Below, one piece after another: positions 45,126-53,869 of a stretch of 64,000 nucleotides of DNA. Source of the stretch: an uncultured Sulfitobacter sp. (GTDB lineage: Bacteria > Pseudomonadota > Alphaproteobacteria > Rhodobacterales > Rhodobacteraceae); NCBI GenBank assembly GCA_937928635.1, contig CALFWM010000053.1, forward strand, positions 29,212 to 93,211, given 5' to 3'. The notes beneath the pieces are model-generated. The model was not told the DNA's origin. It was given only the letters and a program-made list of their open reading frames with translations, and searched no databases. How positions within the stretch are numbered: position 1 is the stretch's first letter; every line of letters starts with the position of its first letter. The position numbers and the translations under genes are program-made.

Positions 45126-45885
45126 TATCACCACGCTTACGGCGGACCTGCGCGTTTTGGGTGGCCAGCGGGTGTGGTCCCTTATGACGTCCTTGTTTGG
45201 CGATTTGGCGCAGGGGCCGGGGGATGAAATCGACGGGCCTGTGTTGTCCGCGATCATGACCGTGCTGGAGGTCAAGCCAGAGGCCGCGCGCGTGGCGCTT
45301 CATCGACTGCGCAATGATGGGTGGGTGACGTCGGTGAAATCCGGGCGGATCAGTCGGCACAGTCTTACCGCAAAAGGGCGCTGCGAAAGTGTTGCTGCCA
45401 GCCCCCGGATTTATGCGCAACCTCACGCGGGGCCAGCTGGCTGGCAGCTGGTTATGCTGGAAACGGCAGAGGGGCAGGCCGCGATGCGTGACATCGGCTT
45501 TGAGCAGGTGCTGCCGCGTGTCTTTATCGGGCCTGCTGCAGTCACCGCACCCTCTGGCGCGCTTGCCTTGCCTGGGGGCACTGCGCCAAGCTGGCTGATG
45601 GCGCAAATTCTGCCGGGAAATATCGCTGGTGATTACGCAAAGCTGCACCAATCCTTAAACATTCTGTCCCAGAACCTGCCTGACCCACAGGGGTTAAGGC
45701 CGCTGGATGTTGCCGTGTTGCGTTGTTTGGTTGTGCACAATTGGCGGCGGTTGGTGTTGCGGCATGCGCCGCTGCCACGTGGCTTGGTCGCTGAGAACAC
45801 TGCGCTTCATCAGTGTCACGTGATTGTTGCTGAGATTTTGGCACGTTTCCCGCGGCCTGCCCTGACCAGTATTGCGCAAGATTAG
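45112..45885 (+). CDS. paaX: PaaX-family transcriptional repressor
   Basis: 257 residues. The N-terminal winged helix (TVLEVKPEAARVALHRLRNDGWVTS) and the downstream PaaX domains (RVFIGPAAVT, VHNWRRLVLRHAPLP) fit the repressor of phenylacetate genes, which is released by phenylacetyl-CoA in known systems. The ATG overlaps the paaZ end by 14 bases. As last gene of the cluster it would form a feedback loop, acting at the dyads near 38181-38240. That link is inferred. Confidence 0.88.
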   Translation: MPTPDITTLTADLRVLGGQRVWSLMTSLFGDLAQGPGDEIDGPVLSAIMTVLEVKPEAARVALHRLRNDGWVTSVKSGRISRHSLTAKGRCESVAASPRIYAQPHAGPAGWQLVMLETAEGQAAMRDIGFEQVLPRVFIGPAAVTAPSGALALPGGTAPSWLMAQILPGNIAGDYAKLHQSLNILSQNLPDPQGLRPLDVAVLRCLVVHNWRRLVLRHAPLPRGLVAENTALHQCHVIVAEILARFPRPALTSIAQD

Positions 45886-45940
45886 GCCAAGGCATAACCA
45901 CGGCTTTCTTAAGCGCGGCAAGCGAGATATAGGAAAGCCC

Positions 45941-46555
45941 ATGACAAATACGCTTTATCAAAATGATCTGCCGGATGACCTTGATCTGGGGCCCGTTGTG
46001 GCGATCGACTGTGAGACCATGGGCCTGAACCCGCACCGTGACCGGTTGTGCGTGATTCAACTGTCTGGTGGGGATGGCAATGCGCATCTGGTGCAGGTGG
46101 CCCTTGGCCAGACTGCCGCGCCAAACCTTTGCGCGTTGTTGGAAAATCCAGACGTGCTCAAGCTGTTTCATTTTGGGCGCTTTGACATTGCGGCGATGTT
46201 CAATGCCTTTGGCGCGCTGACGGCACCCGTCTATTGCACCAAGATCGCCAGCCGTCTGGTGCGTACCTATACGGACCGTCATGGGTTGGCAAAACTGTTG
46301 CAAGAGCTGTTGCAGATCGACATTTCAAAGCAGCAACAATCAAGCGATTGGGGTGCCGAGGCATTGACCAATGCGCAGATGGAATATGCCGCGTCTGACG
46401 TGCTTTATCTTCATCAACTGCGCGATAAGCTGAACGAGATGTTGGTGCGCGAGGGCCGTATGGAACTTGCACAGACCTGTTTTGATTTCCTGCCCACACG
46501 GGCGCGGCTGGATTTGATGGGCTGGCCAGACACAGATATATTTGCACATTCATGA
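45941..46555 (+). CDS. rnd: RNase D-like 3'-5' exonuclease
   Basis: A 204-residue DEDD-type exonuclease. VVAIDCETMGLN carries the first Asp/Glu pair, FGRFDIAAMF the next Asp, and YAASDVLYLHQL the last Asp with its Tyr. It lacks the HRDC domains of full-length RNase D, as is common for the short alphaproteobacterial form. AGGAAAG precedes the ATG at 45941. Its stop overlaps the kdsD start (ATGA), joining it to the envelope operon. Confidence 0.88.
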   Translation: MTNTLYQNDLPDDLDLGPVVAIDCETMGLNPHRDRLCVIQLSGGDGNAHLVQVALGQTAAPNLCALLENPDVLKLFHFGRFDIAAMFNAFGALTAPVYCTKIASRLVRTYTDRHGLAKLLQELLQIDISKQQQSSDWGAEALTNAQMEYAASDVLYLHQLRDKLNEMLVREGRMELAQTCFDFLPTRARLDLMGWPDTDIFAHS

Positions 46556-47514
46556 GCACGCCGTTTCTTGATACTGCACGGCGGGTGATCCGAACGGAGG
46601 CAGATGCGCTGACGTCTCTGGCGGATAGTCTTGATCCGCGGTTCCGGGATGCGATTGATCTGATGATTGCCTGCAAAGGGCGTGTGATCGTCAGCGGAAT
46701 CGGTAAATCTGGGCATGTTGCCAACAAAATTGCTGCCACGCTTGCCAGCACCGGCACACCTGCCCAGTTTGTGCACCCGGCAGAGGCCAGCCATGGTGAT
46801 CTTGGTATGATCACCCAAGATGATCTGGTGCTGGCGATCTCCAATTCAGGTGAGGCCCCGGAGCTTGCCAATCTGCTGATCTATTCGCGACGGTTTTCGA
46901 TCCCCTTGGTTGGCATCACCAGTCGGCCCGGCAGTGCGCTGGGCACGCAGTCAGACGTGGTTTTGCAACTGCCAGAGGTGACGGAGGCTTGCGGCACCGG
47001 GGTTGTGCCCACCAGTTCCACCACGATGACGCTTGCGATGGGCGATGCGCTTGCGGTGGCCCTGATGGAAAACCGCGCCTTTACCGCAGAGAACTTTCGC
47101 AAGTTTCATCCCGGTGGCAAATTGGGTGCACGTCTAAGTCTGGTTTCCGATCTGATGCATGTGGGGGATGCGATGCCATTGGTGCCATTGGCGGCCCCCA
47201 TGTCGGATGTTTTGGCCGAAATCAGCCATAAGGGTTTTGGTGTGACGGCTGTGGTGGATGGCGCCGGGCATCTTGCGGGGATTATCACCAATGGTGATCT
47301 CAACCGGCACATGGACAGATTGTCCAAATCTCTGGCACAGGATGTAATGACGACGGGTGCTGTGACAATTACCCCTGATGCATTGGCGGAAAAAGCGGTT
47401 GGCATCATGAACACGCGCAAAATCACCTGTCTTGTCGTTGTTGCGCCTGAAAACGCTACGGTGCCAGTTGGTATCTTGCATTTGCACGATTGCCTTCGGG
47501 TTGGACTGGGGTGA
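46552..47514 (+). CDS. kdsD: Arabinose-5-phosphate isomerase KdsD (KpsF/GutQ family)
   Basis: Makes D-arabinose 5-phosphate, the first precursor of Kdo. 320 residues: an SIS domain (VSGIGKSGHVANKIAATLASTG, then ISNSGEAPEL) and two C-terminal CBS domains (from about residue 205). It is followed by lptC, lptA and lptB, the usual order of the LPS assembly operon. KdsB, which activates Kdo, is encoded at 59381. Confidence 0.93.
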   Translation: MSTPFLDTARRVIRTEADALTSLADSLDPRFRDAIDLMIACKGRVIVSGIGKSGHVANKIAATLASTGTPAQFVHPAEASHGDLGMITQDDLVLAISNSGEAPELANLLIYSRRFSIPLVGITSRPGSALGTQSDVVLQLPEVTEACGTGVVPTSSTTMTLAMGDALAVALMENRAFTAENFRKFHPGGKLGARLSLVSDLMHVGDAMPLVPLAAPMSDVLAEISHKGFGVTAVVDGAGHLAGIITNGDLNRHMDRLSKSLAQDVMTTGAVTITPDALAEKAVGIMNTRKITCLVVVAPENATVPVGILHLHDCLRVGLG

Positions 47515-47519
47515 GCACG

Positions 47520-48119
47520 ATGGCATCAGACCGCTATTCCCGGTTGGTCTCGTGGCTCAAGGTGTTGTTTCCATTGATGGCATTGGGCATTCTTTCTACC
47601 TTGTTCCTGTTGTCCCGGGCCATTGATCCGGAGGCGCAGATCCCCTTTGCGGACAAAGAAATTCAGGACCGATTGCGCGATCAACAGGTAACCGGACCGT
47701 TTTTTACGGGCACCACGGTAGATGGCGACCAAATCATGTTTTCAGCGGAAAAGCTGACCACACCAGACGGACAGATCGCTGCCAATGAGGCAGAAACCAT
47801 CAAAGCCGTTGTTGACGTGGCCCAGGGGACAACCATCACCCTGACGGCCGCGCGCGCCCTGTTTGATGTGGCAAAAGACCATGCGGAGTTGACCGGTGAT
47901 GTTCTGATCGAGACCTCGACGGGGTATCGTCTTTCGTCCGATTTGCTGACCTCTGCGATGTCGTCGCTAAGCCTGACGTCCCCCGGGCCAGTGGTTGGAA
48001 ACACGCCAGCAGGTATATTAAATGCAGGCAGTATGACGTTGAGCGCACCAAAAGACGGTGCTCCCCCCCAATTGATTTTCACAAATGGTGTGAAACTGGT
48101 ATACAGGCCCAAACCTTAG
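47520..48119 (+). CDS. lptC: LPS export protein LptC
   Basis: A bitopic inner-membrane protein that passes LPS from LptBFG to LptA. About 199 residues: one N-terminal transmembrane helix (LKVLFPLMALGILSTLFLL) and a periplasmic beta-jellyroll region. A GTG at 47511 overlapping the kdsD stop is an alternative start; the ATG at 47520 has GGGGTGAG before it. Low sequence conservation is normal for LptC; the position between kdsD and lptA supports it. Confidence 0.85.
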   Translation: MASDRYSRLVSWLKVLFPLMALGILSTLFLLSRAIDPEAQIPFADKEIQDRLRDQQVTGPFFTGTTVDGDQIMFSAEKLTTPDGQIAANEAETIKAVVDVAQGTTITLTAARALFDVAKDHAELTGDVLIETSTGYRLSSDLLTSAMSSLSLTSPGPVVGNTPAGILNAGSMTLSAPKDGAPPQLIFTNGVKLVYRPKP

Positions 48120-48134
48120 AAAAGAGTGACTGTT

Positions 48135-48629
48135 GTGACATATCTGCGATTTCTGGTACTTCCCTTGTTGCTGCTTGGTTTGGCGGGTCCTGTTCTTGCC
48201 CAAGGCACAAACGTTGCCTTTGGCACCATTCGACAGGATACAGACCAACCCGTTGAAGTTACGGCAGATAATTTGGCTGTGGATCAGGCCACAGGTACAG
48301 CAACTTTCAAGGGTAACGTTGTTATCGGCCAGGGAGACATGCGCCTGTCAGCGGCACAGGTAAAAGTTGTCTATCGCGCAGCGGGTCAAGGCATTCAACG
48401 GCTTGAGGCGACGGGCGGCGTAACGCTGGTTTCCGGGCCTGATGCGGCAGAAGCGGAACGTGCAGATTACGACATTGATGATGGCACGATTGTGATGACC
48501 GGCAATGTTTTGCTGGCACAGGGGTCAAGTGCCCTCAGTGCTGATCGCATGTCTGTCCGTCTTTCTGACGGAACAGCACAAATGTCCGGGCGGGTAAAAA
48601 CCATTTTACAGACCGGTGGCGACAACTGA
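48135..48629 (+). CDS. lptA: LPS transport periplasmic protein LptA
   Basis: The periplasmic bridge of the Lpt system. About 164 residues with a signal peptide (LRFLVLPLLLLGLAGPVLA-Q) and an OstA-like beta-jellyroll (PVEVTADNLAVDQATGTATF, later DIDDGTIVMTGNVLL). Two GTG codons, 48126 and 48135, can start it. The second is chosen because AAGAG then has normal spacing. Its stop overlaps lptB (TGATG). Confidence 0.87.
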   Translation: MTYLRFLVLPLLLLGLAGPVLAQGTNVAFGTIRQDTDQPVEVTADNLAVDQATGTATFKGNVVIGQGDMRLSAAQVKVVYRAAGQGIQRLEATGGVTLVSGPDAAEAERADYDIDDGTIVMTGNVLLAQGSSALSADRMSVRLSDGTAQMSGRVKTILQTGGDN

Positions 48630-49390
48630 TGAGCGTGCCGCCAAAGCTCAGGATTGCTGGCGGTGACGCCGGCCTCAAAATCTCGCATTTGCGAAAGTCC
48701 TATCGCAAAAAGACAGTGATTCGCGATTTTTCGATGGACCTGTCACGGGGTGAGGTTGTTGCCTTGCTGGGGCCAAACGGATCCGGCAAAACGACAACCT
48801 TTTATGCGATTGCTGGCCTTGTCACGCCCGAAGGGGGCAGTGTTATGGTGGACGGCAAGGATGTCACCATCCTACCCATGTATCGCCGCGCGCAGCTGGG
48901 CATCGGGTATCTGCCGCAGGAGATGAGCATTTTTCGCGGCCTTAGTGTGCAGGATAATATTTCTGCCATTCTCGATATCGCAGTGGCGGATCGTCACAAG
49001 CGCCGTGAACGGCTTGAAGAACTGCTGTCTGAATTTTCCATTGAACATCTGCGGCGTGCATCGGCTTTGGCGCTATCGGGCGGTGAACGGCGACGTGTCG
49101 AAATTGCGCGATGTCTGGCTGCGGACCCGCGGTATCTGTTGCTGGATGAACCCTTCGCCGGGGTTGATCCGATCTCTGTTGGCGACATTCGACACTTGGT
49201 TGCAGATCTGAAGAACCGCGGGATCGGCGTGTTGATTACAGATCACAACGTGCGCGAAACACTCGAAATCGTGGACCGTGCCTATATCCTGCATGAGGGT
49301 AAAGTTCTGATGTCCGGCACCCCCGATGAGGTGGTGCAGAATGAGAATGTGCGGCGGGTTTACCTCGGGGACAACTTCCGCATTTCGTAA
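48629..49390 (+). CDS. lptB: LPS export ABC transporter ATPase LptB
   Basis: Powers LPS extraction from the inner membrane. 253 residues with Walker A GPNGSGKTT (48-56), signature LSGGERRR, Walker B LLLDEPFAGVDP and the LptB-typical YLPQEMSIFRGLSV and ITDHNVRETLEI. In many proteobacteria rpoN follows; here the next gene is hpf after 248 bases. Confidence 0.95.
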   Translation: MSVPPKLRIAGGDAGLKISHLRKSYRKKTVIRDFSMDLSRGEVVALLGPNGSGKTTTFYAIAGLVTPEGGSVMVDGKDVTILPMYRRAQLGIGYLPQEMSIFRGLSVQDNISAILDIAVADRHKRRERLEELLSEFSIEHLRRASALALSGGERRRVEIARCLAADPRYLLLDEPFAGVDPISVGDIRHLVADLKNRGIGVLITDHNVRETLEIVDRAYILHEGKVLMSGTPDEVVQNENVRRVYLGDNFRIS

Positions 49391-49638
49391 CAATTTTAAC
49401 TAGTTGTGATTTTCCGTTAGCCCCAAAATCGACCGTCACCATTGACTTTTGTACGAATTCTTGGCCAGATCAGGGTATGGCATCACTGCGTTCCTGCTTG
49501 ACCCTGTACCGGCCTTTTCCTCAAGGCATGCACAAAAACAAGCTATGCGCAGCGCCATTTTCCCGCATCTGAACACCGTCTCGTCCGCTGTTGCGGGCGC
49601 GTTGTTGGTGTCCAGGTTCATACAATGAAGGAGTATTT
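49391..49638. other. Intergenic region lptB-hpf
   Basis: No gene is seen. TTGACTTTTG at 49443-49452 could be a -35 region, with no strong -10. A short stem CCGC-TGTT-GCGG lies near 49586. The region probably holds the hpf promoter. There is no trace of the rpoN gene that often lies here. Confidence 0.4.
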
Positions 49639-50208
49639 ATGCGGTATCAAATCAGCGGCAAACAGATCGATATCGGTGAAGCATTGCAAACCCACGTCAA
49701 AACTGAACTGGGTAACGCAGTTGAAAAATACGCAGAGCGTCCAACTGACGCGACAGTGGTATTTTCAAAGTCGGGTCATGAATTTGTCTGCGAGGCGACC
49801 GTACATCTTTCCACTGGCCTAACGGCATCTGCAAAGGCGCATGACCCTGATATCTATGGATCATTTGATGCGTGTTCGGAAAAAATGGAGAAGCAACTGC
49901 GAAGGTACAAGCGTCGTCTGAAAGATCATCACAAGGACCGTGTCGAACCTGTTGAACTTTTGGGCGCGTCCTCTTATATCCTCGCATCACAAGACGACTC
50001 AACCGTGCAGGAACCTGAAACCCTCCAACCGATGATCATTGCTGAAATGCAGACAAAGATTGCGACTTTGTCTGTAGGAGAAGCCGTGATGCAGATGGAG
50101 TTATCGGGCCAACCTGTGTTATTGTTTCGAAAAGAAGGTAGTGACCAAGGGCTGAACGCCGTGTATCGCCGCGACGACGGCAACATTGGCTGGATCGACC
50201 CTTCATAG
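49639..50208 (+). CDS. hpf: Ribosome hibernation promoting factor, long form
   Basis: Binds the 30S decoding region and dimerises ribosomes in stationary phase. 189 residues: the N-terminal S30AE domain (RYQISGKQIDIGEALQTHV, ending near residue 100 in RRYKRRLKDHH) and the C-terminal dimerisation domain (VMQMELSGQPVLLFRKEG, DDGNIGWIDP). AGGAG precedes the ATG at 49639. The C-terminal domain marks it as the long form. PtsN follows after 43 bases. Confidence 0.94.
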   Translation: MRYQISGKQIDIGEALQTHVKTELGNAVEKYAERPTDATVVFSKSGHEFVCEATVHLSTGLTASAKAHDPDIYGSFDACSEKMEKQLRRYKRRLKDHHKDRVEPVELLGASSYILASQDDSTVQEPETLQPMIIAEMQTKIATLSVGEAVMQMELSGQPVLLFRKEGSDQGLNAVYRRDDGNIGWIDPS

Positions 50209-50251
50209 ATTTAACGGGCCATTTTTCGCCCAACAAAGCAAGGCAGGCATC

Positions 50252-50716
50252 ATGGACTTTGCAACAATCCTCAACGCGGATGCCGTCAAGATTTTGACGT
50301 CGGCTTCCAGTAAAAAGCGTTTGATGCAGGATATTGGTGATCTGGTTGGCCAGGCCTATGATCTTGACGCGGAGTCTGTCGTTGAGGCGCTGATCACGCG
50401 TGAGGCTTTGGGCCCGACGGGTGTGGGCCATGGTGTGGCCCTGCCCCATGCCCGTCTTGATGGTCTTGACCGTGTTGTGGGTGCGTTTGTGCTGCTCGAT
50501 AAACCAATCGACTTTGATTCAGTCGATCGTCAACCCGTTGATGTTGCATTTGCCTTGTTCGCGCCAAAAGATGCAGGTGTTGAACACCTCAAGGCGCTGG
50601 CCTTGGTCAGCCGCACGTTGCGGGATTCGTCAATTTGCAACAAGTTGCGGACAAACCCGGACGCCGGGACAATCTATGCCATCCTGACCGAAGAGCGCGC
50701 CACGCAGGCCGCCTAA
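50252..50716 (+). CDS. ptsN: Nitrogen PTS EIIA protein PtsN
   Basis: The EIIA-Ntr regulator, phosphorylated on a His by the PTS-Ntr relay. 154 residues; the His is H66 in VALPHARLDGL. AKAGCA-type weak ribosome site before ATG 50252. The hpf-ptsN pair is conserved across proteobacteria. It ends the plus-strand envelope group and is convergent with the polysaccharide locus. Confidence 0.93.
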   Translation: MDFATILNADAVKILTSASSKKRLMQDIGDLVGQAYDLDAESVVEALITREALGPTGVGHGVALPHARLDGLDRVVGAFVLLDKPIDFDSVDRQPVDVAFALFAPKDAGVEHLKALALVSRTLRDSSICNKLRTNPDAGTIYAILTEERATQAA

Positions 50717-50737
50717 ACCCCGCGAAAATCATGACAA

Positions 50738-52165
50738 TCAGCGCCATTTGGTAAAGCCAAAGGTGACATAATCACGCATGTAGGCATCTGCCCCCAATAT
50801 TTCGATTTCATCATCGTAGATATCAGCCAGACCATAAGGTTGTGAGGGTTCGCCCGCCCCGACGTCTGGCACCAAATCAACTCCGACATCTCGTGCGAGC
50901 GCATGTAATTCAGCGTTCAGATCATCCTCTCGGATAATTCGATCTGGCAGGGTGAGTTCACCAAACCCCTGCAATGACTGCGCTTGTGTGCACCAGGACG
51001 CATCAACCCGCAGCGCAGTTTGCCCGGATAGGTTCCCTTTGAGAAACCTGAGAAACGCGGCAAATGCGGTATGATGTGCCGCCTTGTCGTACTGTGCGTC
51101 TGGTCCATCGTGGGGCAGGGGCATTTTATACCGGCGTATCATCGTATTGCGCAATTGTGTGTAACTGCCGCCGCCGGTGGTCAGGATGTGGCGGCAAAAC
51201 GCATCATGCGCGCGCAAAATCGGGTGGCGCAGCACCGTAAAACTGCGATGCCCGGGGTGTTTGCGCTTCCACTGCCGCAAGTTCTTTTGTGTCATCTTGG
51301 TCTGGAGATCGCTGCGCGTGACACCATCAAGGGCGGCCAGCCAATCCAACACCTGTTTCTGTGGCCCGGAGCGCAGGGGCAGGAACAGCAAGGGCGCGTG
51401 TGCAGCAACCACATAAGACGGCACATTGGGTCCGCGACGGGGCTCAAAATTTGGTGTCCGGGTCAGGTCAAAACGATCCAGCCGCGCAAGGGATGACAGC
51501 ATGTCGTCATAGTTGCTGACCTTGCTGGAAATCGGGCTGGGGTTTTGCTTTTTCAGCTTTTTATCCAGTCCTTCCAGCACCTCGTCAACGCCAAGGTATT
51601 TGGCAAGACCGTTCATGACCTCAACGCTTTGCAGGTCTTCATAGGCCACGTAAAACGCCGTCTGCCCGGAGGTTTGCAAGCGGTTTAGCAGTGTCACCTG
51701 AAACTGCTGTAGGGCATTAAGATGCGCGGTAAACTCTCTTTCATCAAATTTTGCCTGTGCGGCCTTGTGCGCCTTCATGTCGGTCAGTTTCCACTGACCC
51801 GTGGACTGTGCAATTTTCCAGCTCACATAGCTTTCGACGGGGTTACGGGTCAGGATGATTTTGGCGCAGCGGCTGTCGCTCATGATTGCATCAAAAACAC
51901 GTGGATCATGGTCATGGAAATACCGAAATCCACTTAACCGGGCAGTATTGCCCTTTATCGCATTCAGCAACTGCTGCGGGTCTTGATCGCGGGTTTTCAG
52001 ATCAACGCCAAAGATGGGGTCATTGTTGGGATATCCGATGAAATGTGGGTTAAAAGCCTCCCCATGACAATTGATGCCCTGAAAAGCATTCAGGTTTGCC
52101 TCCAGAAAATTGGAGCCGGTGCGCATCTCTGCGAACACCACAAAACTGTCGAACTTGTCCGTCAT
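50738..52165 (-). CDS. NodH-like sulfotransferase with two sulfotransferase-type halves
   Basis: 475 residues. The N-terminal half has a PAPS 5'-phosphosulfate motif, AEMRTGSNFLEANL (from residue ~12), and a 3'-phosphate motif, IILTRNPVESYVSW, as in Stf0/NodH sulfotransferases. The second half (from about residue 300) has a further motif, FTVLRHPILRAHDAFCRHI, like the 3'-phosphate site of another sulfotransferase family, but no clear P-loop. It is last in the galU-galE-glycosyltransferase operon, three bases after the GT14 gene. It probably sulfates a surface glycan. Acceptor unknown. Confidence 0.78.
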   Translation of the reverse strand: MTDKFDSFVVFAEMRTGSNFLEANLNAFQGINCHGEAFNPHFIGYPNNDPIFGVDLKTRDQDPQQLLNAIKGNTARLSGFRYFHDHDPRVFDAIMSDSRCAKIILTRNPVESYVSWKIAQSTGQWKLTDMKAHKAAQAKFDEREFTAHLNALQQFQVTLLNRLQTSGQTAFYVAYEDLQSVEVMNGLAKYLGVDEVLEGLDKKLKKQNPSPISSKVSNYDDMLSSLARLDRFDLTRTPNFEPRRGPNVPSYVVAAHAPLLFLPLRSGPQKQVLDWLAALDGVTRSDLQTKMTQKNLRQWKRKHPGHRSFTVLRHPILRAHDAFCRHILTTGGGSYTQLRNTMIRRYKMPLPHDGPDAQYDKAAHHTAFAAFLRFLKGNLSGQTALRVDASWCTQAQSLQGFGELTLPDRIIREDDLNAELHALARDVGVDLVPDVGAGEPSQPYGLADIYDDEIEILGADAYMRDYVTFGFTKWR

Positions 52166-52168
52166 GCT

Positions 52169-53869
52169 CTAGCGCACCAAATAGGGTTTACGGGGTTGTT
52201 TCGGCAAATCGTCAAGGCCCCGTTCTGTTGGAAAATCGCCCATGAGATAAGGATGCATGCCCTGATTTTTCAAGTTTTGCAGGAACTGACCAAACCCCAT
52301 CAGATCAACCATCTTGGGTGCCTCGGCCAACCGGCGCAGTTTTGTACGGCCAATTTCGTCCAAAATCCCCTGTAGCGGTTCCATCGGAGCCTCAATAAAT
52401 TCCGCCATGGTCCAGATACGCACGCGCGCCTTTGTGTGGGGTGCCCGCAGCACATCCATGTGTTCGCTTTCGATTTTTTGCAGGTGGGCAGCCGTACGCC
52501 GAATTTCAGAGAAGTCGAGGTTTGACTTAAAAAGCGGCACAGCCCAGGCACCGGTGATGACAGAAACCTGCGCATTGGGGTCTTTTGCAATGCGCCAATT
52601 CACATCCTGATTGTCCTCAGGCCCAAATTGAAAACACTGCCGTTCCCCCCGAGTGTTCCATATCAGATTGGCCAGAAACCCCTTGCTGTTATAGTCGCGC
52701 AGGATGGCCGAATCTGACAGGGCACCATTGATAGCCGGCTGATTGTCAGCGTAATGCGCTTTGTCAGGCGCGTACAAATGCCCATGCACCCGCGCGCCTG
52801 TGGCTTTGGTCAACCAGGGTTCGAAGTTTTCAAACAGTTCCGTAAACCCCTGGAACATAGAGTAGGGGGCTGCCGTTACACCATTTTCCCAATCTTCATT
52901 AGGGAAACGGCTTTGCATATACAGGCCCGAACGGCCGCGTGTGCGGCGCTCCACCGCTTTGGCGAAAATACGGTCGATCTTGCCGGGGTTTGGTTCCGTG
53001 CGTTTCATCGCGGCGGCGGCATCTGTCAAAAACGCCTCATACAGGCGGTCCGCATGTGGCCAGATTTTGCGCGCAACAAAACAATCTGATCTGCGCAGGA
53101 GCTGCAGATGGTCGTCGTAGAAAATGTGCGGTTTGCCCTGAAAATCGAATTTGGACAGTGTCAAGGAACGGCTTTCGATGTTGGTGGAATACAGCCGAGC
53201 AAGGGTTTGAAAATAGCTTTCATCCGGTATCCAGACATGGCGAAAAAAGCGATCATAGGTCGCCCGCACCGGGTCTTGCAGAATGGCGGACAAGGTACGC
53301 CGGGACAGGCACCACCATTGCGACCCCATGTGGGGTATGATCCCATTGGGCATCTTGCGTTTGAGCCTGAGTGTGCGTTGCACCTCGACAATGCGGTCAA
53401 AAAGAAAGCGGTTCCTTTTCCAGGATACCGGAAAGCGTAACGTAAAACGTTCTTCATCCAGGCCGCCAACGGTCCAGGGCACATCAGCGGTTGTCGCGCT
53501 TTCGATAAAATCTGTTTGGGGGCGGTCGGCAAGGTAGCCGATCAATTCTTCAACCGGGCGCAAGGGCAGGCAGGAACCGGATGCCAGATAAACATGCCGC
53601 ACGTTGGGAAATTCGGCCAGCATCATTTCTGATCCGGTTTGGGAGGCCGCAACGATGCCCCATGTGCCCCATTCGCACCTGAACCGGTCACAAAATGCGA
53701 CGTCTCTGAGGTTAGATAACGTTCTGACAAACTGGTCATAGGTTGCGCGCGGTACTGATTTATCAACATGGATGACCACCGGGCATCCCGCCGCGGACCA
53801 GTGCCGTGCAACCTGTTCTGCGCGGCCCAATGCCGTGTGCACCAGCATGACAATGCCAACCGTGCTCAT
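52169..53869 (-). CDS. GT14 (core-2 branching type) glycosyltransferase with long C-terminal extension (DUF5928-like)
   Basis: 566 residues. The first ~260 resemble beta-1,6-N-acetylglucosaminyltransferases: GIVMLVHTALGRAEQVARH, YLASGSCLPLRP, GSQWWCLSRRT and the acidic WIPDESYFQTL. The C-terminal ~300 residues are not recognised apart from likeness to a Roseobacter-typical extension (DUF5928). ATG 53869 overlaps the stop of the upstream glycosyltransferase. It likely adds a branching sugar to a surface polysaccharide, which the neighbouring sulfotransferase may then modify. Confidence 0.75.
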   Translation of the reverse strand: MSTVGIVMLVHTALGRAEQVARHWSAAGCPVVIHVDKSVPRATYDQFVRTLSNLRDVAFCDRFRCEWGTWGIVAASQTGSEMMLAEFPNVRHVYLASGSCLPLRPVEELIGYLADRPQTDFIESATTADVPWTVGGLDEERFTLRFPVSWKRNRFLFDRIVEVQRTLRLKRKMPNGIIPHMGSQWWCLSRRTLSAILQDPVRATYDRFFRHVWIPDESYFQTLARLYSTNIESRSLTLSKFDFQGKPHIFYDDHLQLLRRSDCFVARKIWPHADRLYEAFLTDAAAAMKRTEPNPGKIDRIFAKAVERRTRGRSGLYMQSRFPNEDWENGVTAAPYSMFQGFTELFENFEPWLTKATGARVHGHLYAPDKAHYADNQPAINGALSDSAILRDYNSKGFLANLIWNTRGERQCFQFGPEDNQDVNWRIAKDPNAQVSVITGAWAVPLFKSNLDFSEIRRTAAHLQKIESEHMDVLRAPHTKARVRIWTMAEFIEAPMEPLQGILDEIGRTKLRRLAEAPKMVDLMGFGQFLQNLKNQGMHPYLMGDFPTERGLDDLPKQPRKPYLVR

